The notes under the pieces are model-generated. The model was given only the letters and a program-made list of their open reading frames with translations. It was not told the origin of the DNA and did no database searches. Positions 29,750 to 31,346 of a DNA stretch of 31,346 bases are shown piece by piece (the first letter of the stretch is position 1; each line of letters starts with the position of its first letter). The stretch lies in NCBI GenBank assembly GCA_905214865.1, contig CAJMNO010000025.1, positions 1 to 31,346 of the forward strand, read 5' to 3'. A program made the translations under genes and the position numbers. The DNA comes from an uncultured bacterium (GTDB lineage Bacteria > Actinomycetota > Coriobacteriia > Coriobacteriales > Atopobiaceae).

Positions 29750-31258
29750 TTATCTCCCGGCAGAAGCCCTCACTCCGCCGTGGTCACCGGGATGACGACG
29801 GGCCTTGCCTCGGTTCCCGCCTCCGCTGGTCCTCGCCTTCGAGGAAGGACGTGCCCCGCGAGAGACACGCTCGGGACGTCCCTCCTGGCGGGCCCCCAGC
29901 GCGCGTCTGGGACCGTCTCCCTGGGAACGCGAGCTCCTCTGCCGCGAGTTCCTCACGACTCGACGAGGGGCACCCTCCCCGCTGGACTCACGAGCCTCCG
30001 CACGCTGCTGTGCCATCTTTTTGCGAGCCTTCTTGTTGGGAAGCTTCTCCTTGGGATTGCGCCCCTCCTTGAACCACGGGGTACTACCCTGCAGACCCAG
30101 TTCCCCACCACGGGGATACGTGGGGATGACCTTGCCCATGAGCTGTTCGGCATCACGCAGGTCCAGGTAATCGTCCTCGGTCACGAACGTGATGGCCCAC
30201 CCACTCTCGCCGGCACGACCCGTGCGGCCGATGCGGTGGATGTAGTCCTCGGCCTCTCCAGGAACGTCAAAGTTCACGACGTAGGAGACGTCGGGGATGT
30301 CGATGCCGCGTGCAAGAACATCTGTAGCGACGAGGACGTCCACCTCTCCCTGCCTGAAGCGCTCAAGCGAATGCTGCCTCTGGCCCTGCGTCCTGTTGCC
30401 GTGAATGGGCGCACAGGTGATGCCCGCCTTGCGTAGCTTTCGGCACAGACCATCCGCACGATGCTTGCCACGACAGAACACGATGACCCGCTCGGTCCCC
30501 TCCATCTTGAGGAGCTTGGGAAGGGCTGCGTTCTTCTCCGAAGCCTCCAGGGGGAGAACAAACTGGTCAACTGTCTCGGCCGCCGTCCCCTTGGGCGCGA
30601 TCTCGATCCTCACAGGGTCATGCACAAGCTCCCTGGTGTTATTAAGAACATCATCCGAGAGCGTGGCAGAGAAGAGAAGCGTCTGCCTGCTGGAGGGCGT
30701 CTCCTTGACTATGCGACGGATGTCGCGGATGAACCCCATGTCGAGCATGCGGTCCGCCTCGTCCAAGACCAGCGTCTGAACCTGGGAAAGGTCGGCACAT
30801 CCCTGGTTGAGAAGGTCGATGAGCCTTCCGGGGGTGGCAACAAGGAGGTCACAGCCCCTCTGGAGGGCCTTCTTCTGCGGCTCGTACCCCACGCCGCCCA
30901 CAAGCACGACCGCATGGTGTCCCGTACGACGGCAAATGACGGAAGAAACGTCGTCGATCTGCTGAGCAAGCTCACGCGTCGGGGTGACAACGAGCATGAG
31001 GGGTCCCTGGCCTCGCCTGGCATGACCAAGGCGATCGAGGGAGGGGAGAAGGAAGGCGGCAGTCTTGCCGGTACCCGTCTGTGCGGCTGCCATGACGTCA
31101 GAGCCGCCCAAAACAGCGGGGATGGCCTGTGCCTGCACGGGGGACGGAGTCTGGTATCCAAGGTCTTCGACGGCCTTGAGAACGTTCTGGGAAAGGTGAA
31201 GTGACGAGAAGTCAGAAGGATTTGAAACAGGAACGGAACTGGTTGGCTTTGCTGCCAT
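29750..31258 (-). CDS. DEAD-box ATP-dependent RNA helicase
   Basis: ATG 31258 with GAGGAG 5 nt upstream, preferred over GTG 31264; 502 residues. All motifs are in order: Q motif GYQTPSPVQAQAIP, motif I AAQTGTGKT, Ia PTRELAQQ, Ib TPGR, II DEAD, III SAT, IV VIVFCRGKH, V ATDVLARGIDIPD, VI HRIGRTGRAG. The core ends near residue 385; the last 100 or so residues are Arg/Gly/Ser/Lys-rich and disordered (KKARKKMAQQRAEARE onward), a usual RNA-binding tail. It unwinds structured RNA in ribosome assembly, mRNA decay or cold adaptation; the subtype (RhlE-like by core) is less certain. A GCACCA/TGGTGC hairpin sits in its leader. Confidence 0.95.
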   Translation of the reverse strand: MAAKPTSSVPVSNPSDFSSLHLSQNVLKAVEDLGYQTPSPVQAQAIPAVLGGSDVMAAAQTGTGKTAAFLLPSLDRLGHARRGQGPLMLVVTPTRELAQQIDDVSSVICRRTGHHAVVLVGGVGYEPQKKALQRGCDLLVATPGRLIDLLNQGCADLSQVQTLVLDEADRMLDMGFIRDIRRIVKETPSSRQTLLFSATLSDDVLNNTRELVHDPVRIEIAPKGTAAETVDQFVLPLEASEKNAALPKLLKMEGTERVIVFCRGKHRADGLCRKLRKAGITCAPIHGNRTQGQRQHSLERFRQGEVDVLVATDVLARGIDIPDVSYVVNFDVPGEAEDYIHRIGRTGRAGESGWAITFVTEDDYLDLRDAEQLMGKVIPTYPRGGELGLQGSTPWFKEGRNPKEKLPNKKARKKMAQQRAEARESSGEGAPRRVVRNSRQRSSRSQGDGPRRALGARQEGRPERVSRGARPSSKARTSGGGNRGKARRHPGDHGGVRASAGR

Positions 31259-31273
31259 TAACACTCCTCAATC

Positions 31274-31289
31274 GCACCAAATATGGTGC
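31274..31289 (-). promoter_or_regulatory. Palindrome in the helicase leader
   Basis: GCACCA-AATA-TGGTGC, perfect 6+4+6 palindrome ending 15 bp before the ATG. It could be an operator or an RNA hairpin just ahead of the ribosome site. Confidence 0.45.
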
Positions 31290-31300
31290 TTATATACGAG

Positions 31301-31336
31301 CGGAGGGGGCCCGCCCCAAAGGGCGGACCCCCTCCG
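31301..31336 (-). terminator. Terminator-like hairpin at right edge
   Basis: CGGAGGGGG (31301-31309) pairs with CCCCCTCCG (31328-31336), with further GCCC/GGGC pairing and a CAAA loop. It probably ends a gene beyond the window; no clear U tract on either strand. Confidence 0.65.
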
Positions 31337-31346
31337 AATGCCTCTC

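Overview
The window reads as chromosome from a high-GC, Gram-positive Coriobacteriia member (Olsenella/Atopobium-like). Grounds: G/C-ending codons, strong AGGAGG-type ribosome sites, an LPxTG-anchored exoprotein, a secreted C69 dipeptidase with C-terminal YRLYNPNSGEH-type repeats, and a fructose-type PTS operon with class II aldolases. The genus is inference. No rRNA, tRNA, CRISPR array or recognisable transposase was seen.

Layout. 1-632: a coiled-coil, probably membrane-anchored protein running off the left edge. 1264-2783: a DUF4143-type AAA ATPase bracketed by two near-identical palindromic repeats of about 72 bp. 2894-5806: a histidine phosphatase and a DrrAB-like ABC exporter whose promoter carries two perfect CsoR/CstR-type palindromes. 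6182-9169: a cell-wall-anchored Xaa-Pro dipeptidyl-peptidase. 9170-10319: a non-coding kilobase ending in twin hairpins and a Crp/Fnr-like palindrome ahead of a DUF1858/DUF438/PAS sensor. 12034-14110: a uracil-DNA glycosylase-like gene, an MBL hydrolase flanked by two copies (116/118 identical) of an apparent small-RNA gene, a convergent 42-codon smORF whose leader shares the RNA's core motif, and the remnant of a surface-protein gene. 14727-17165: the C69 dipeptidase. 17612-19029: pirin and a MarR regulator sharing an operator-like palindrome. 19593-23098: an amino-acid antiporter and a dimethylargininase-type hydrolase divergent from a GntR regulator. 23174-29142: a carbohydrate unit (RpiR regulator, EIIB, EIIC, two class II aldolases, ROK kinase, EIIA). 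29750-31258: a DEAD-box RNA helicase.

The genes suggest a host-associated fermenter that takes peptides at its surface (Xaa-Pro peptidase, C69 dipeptidase), handles arginine derivatives (hydrolase plus antiporter) and imports a sugar by PTS for aldol cleavage. The intergenic DNA is unusually rich in palindromes. A roughly 25-nt unit (core TGGCAATACTCG) recurs in inverted groups at three or four loci. The twin RNA plus smORF at 12.7-13.9 kb is the best candidate for an undescribed system; next is the repeat-bracketed ATPase.
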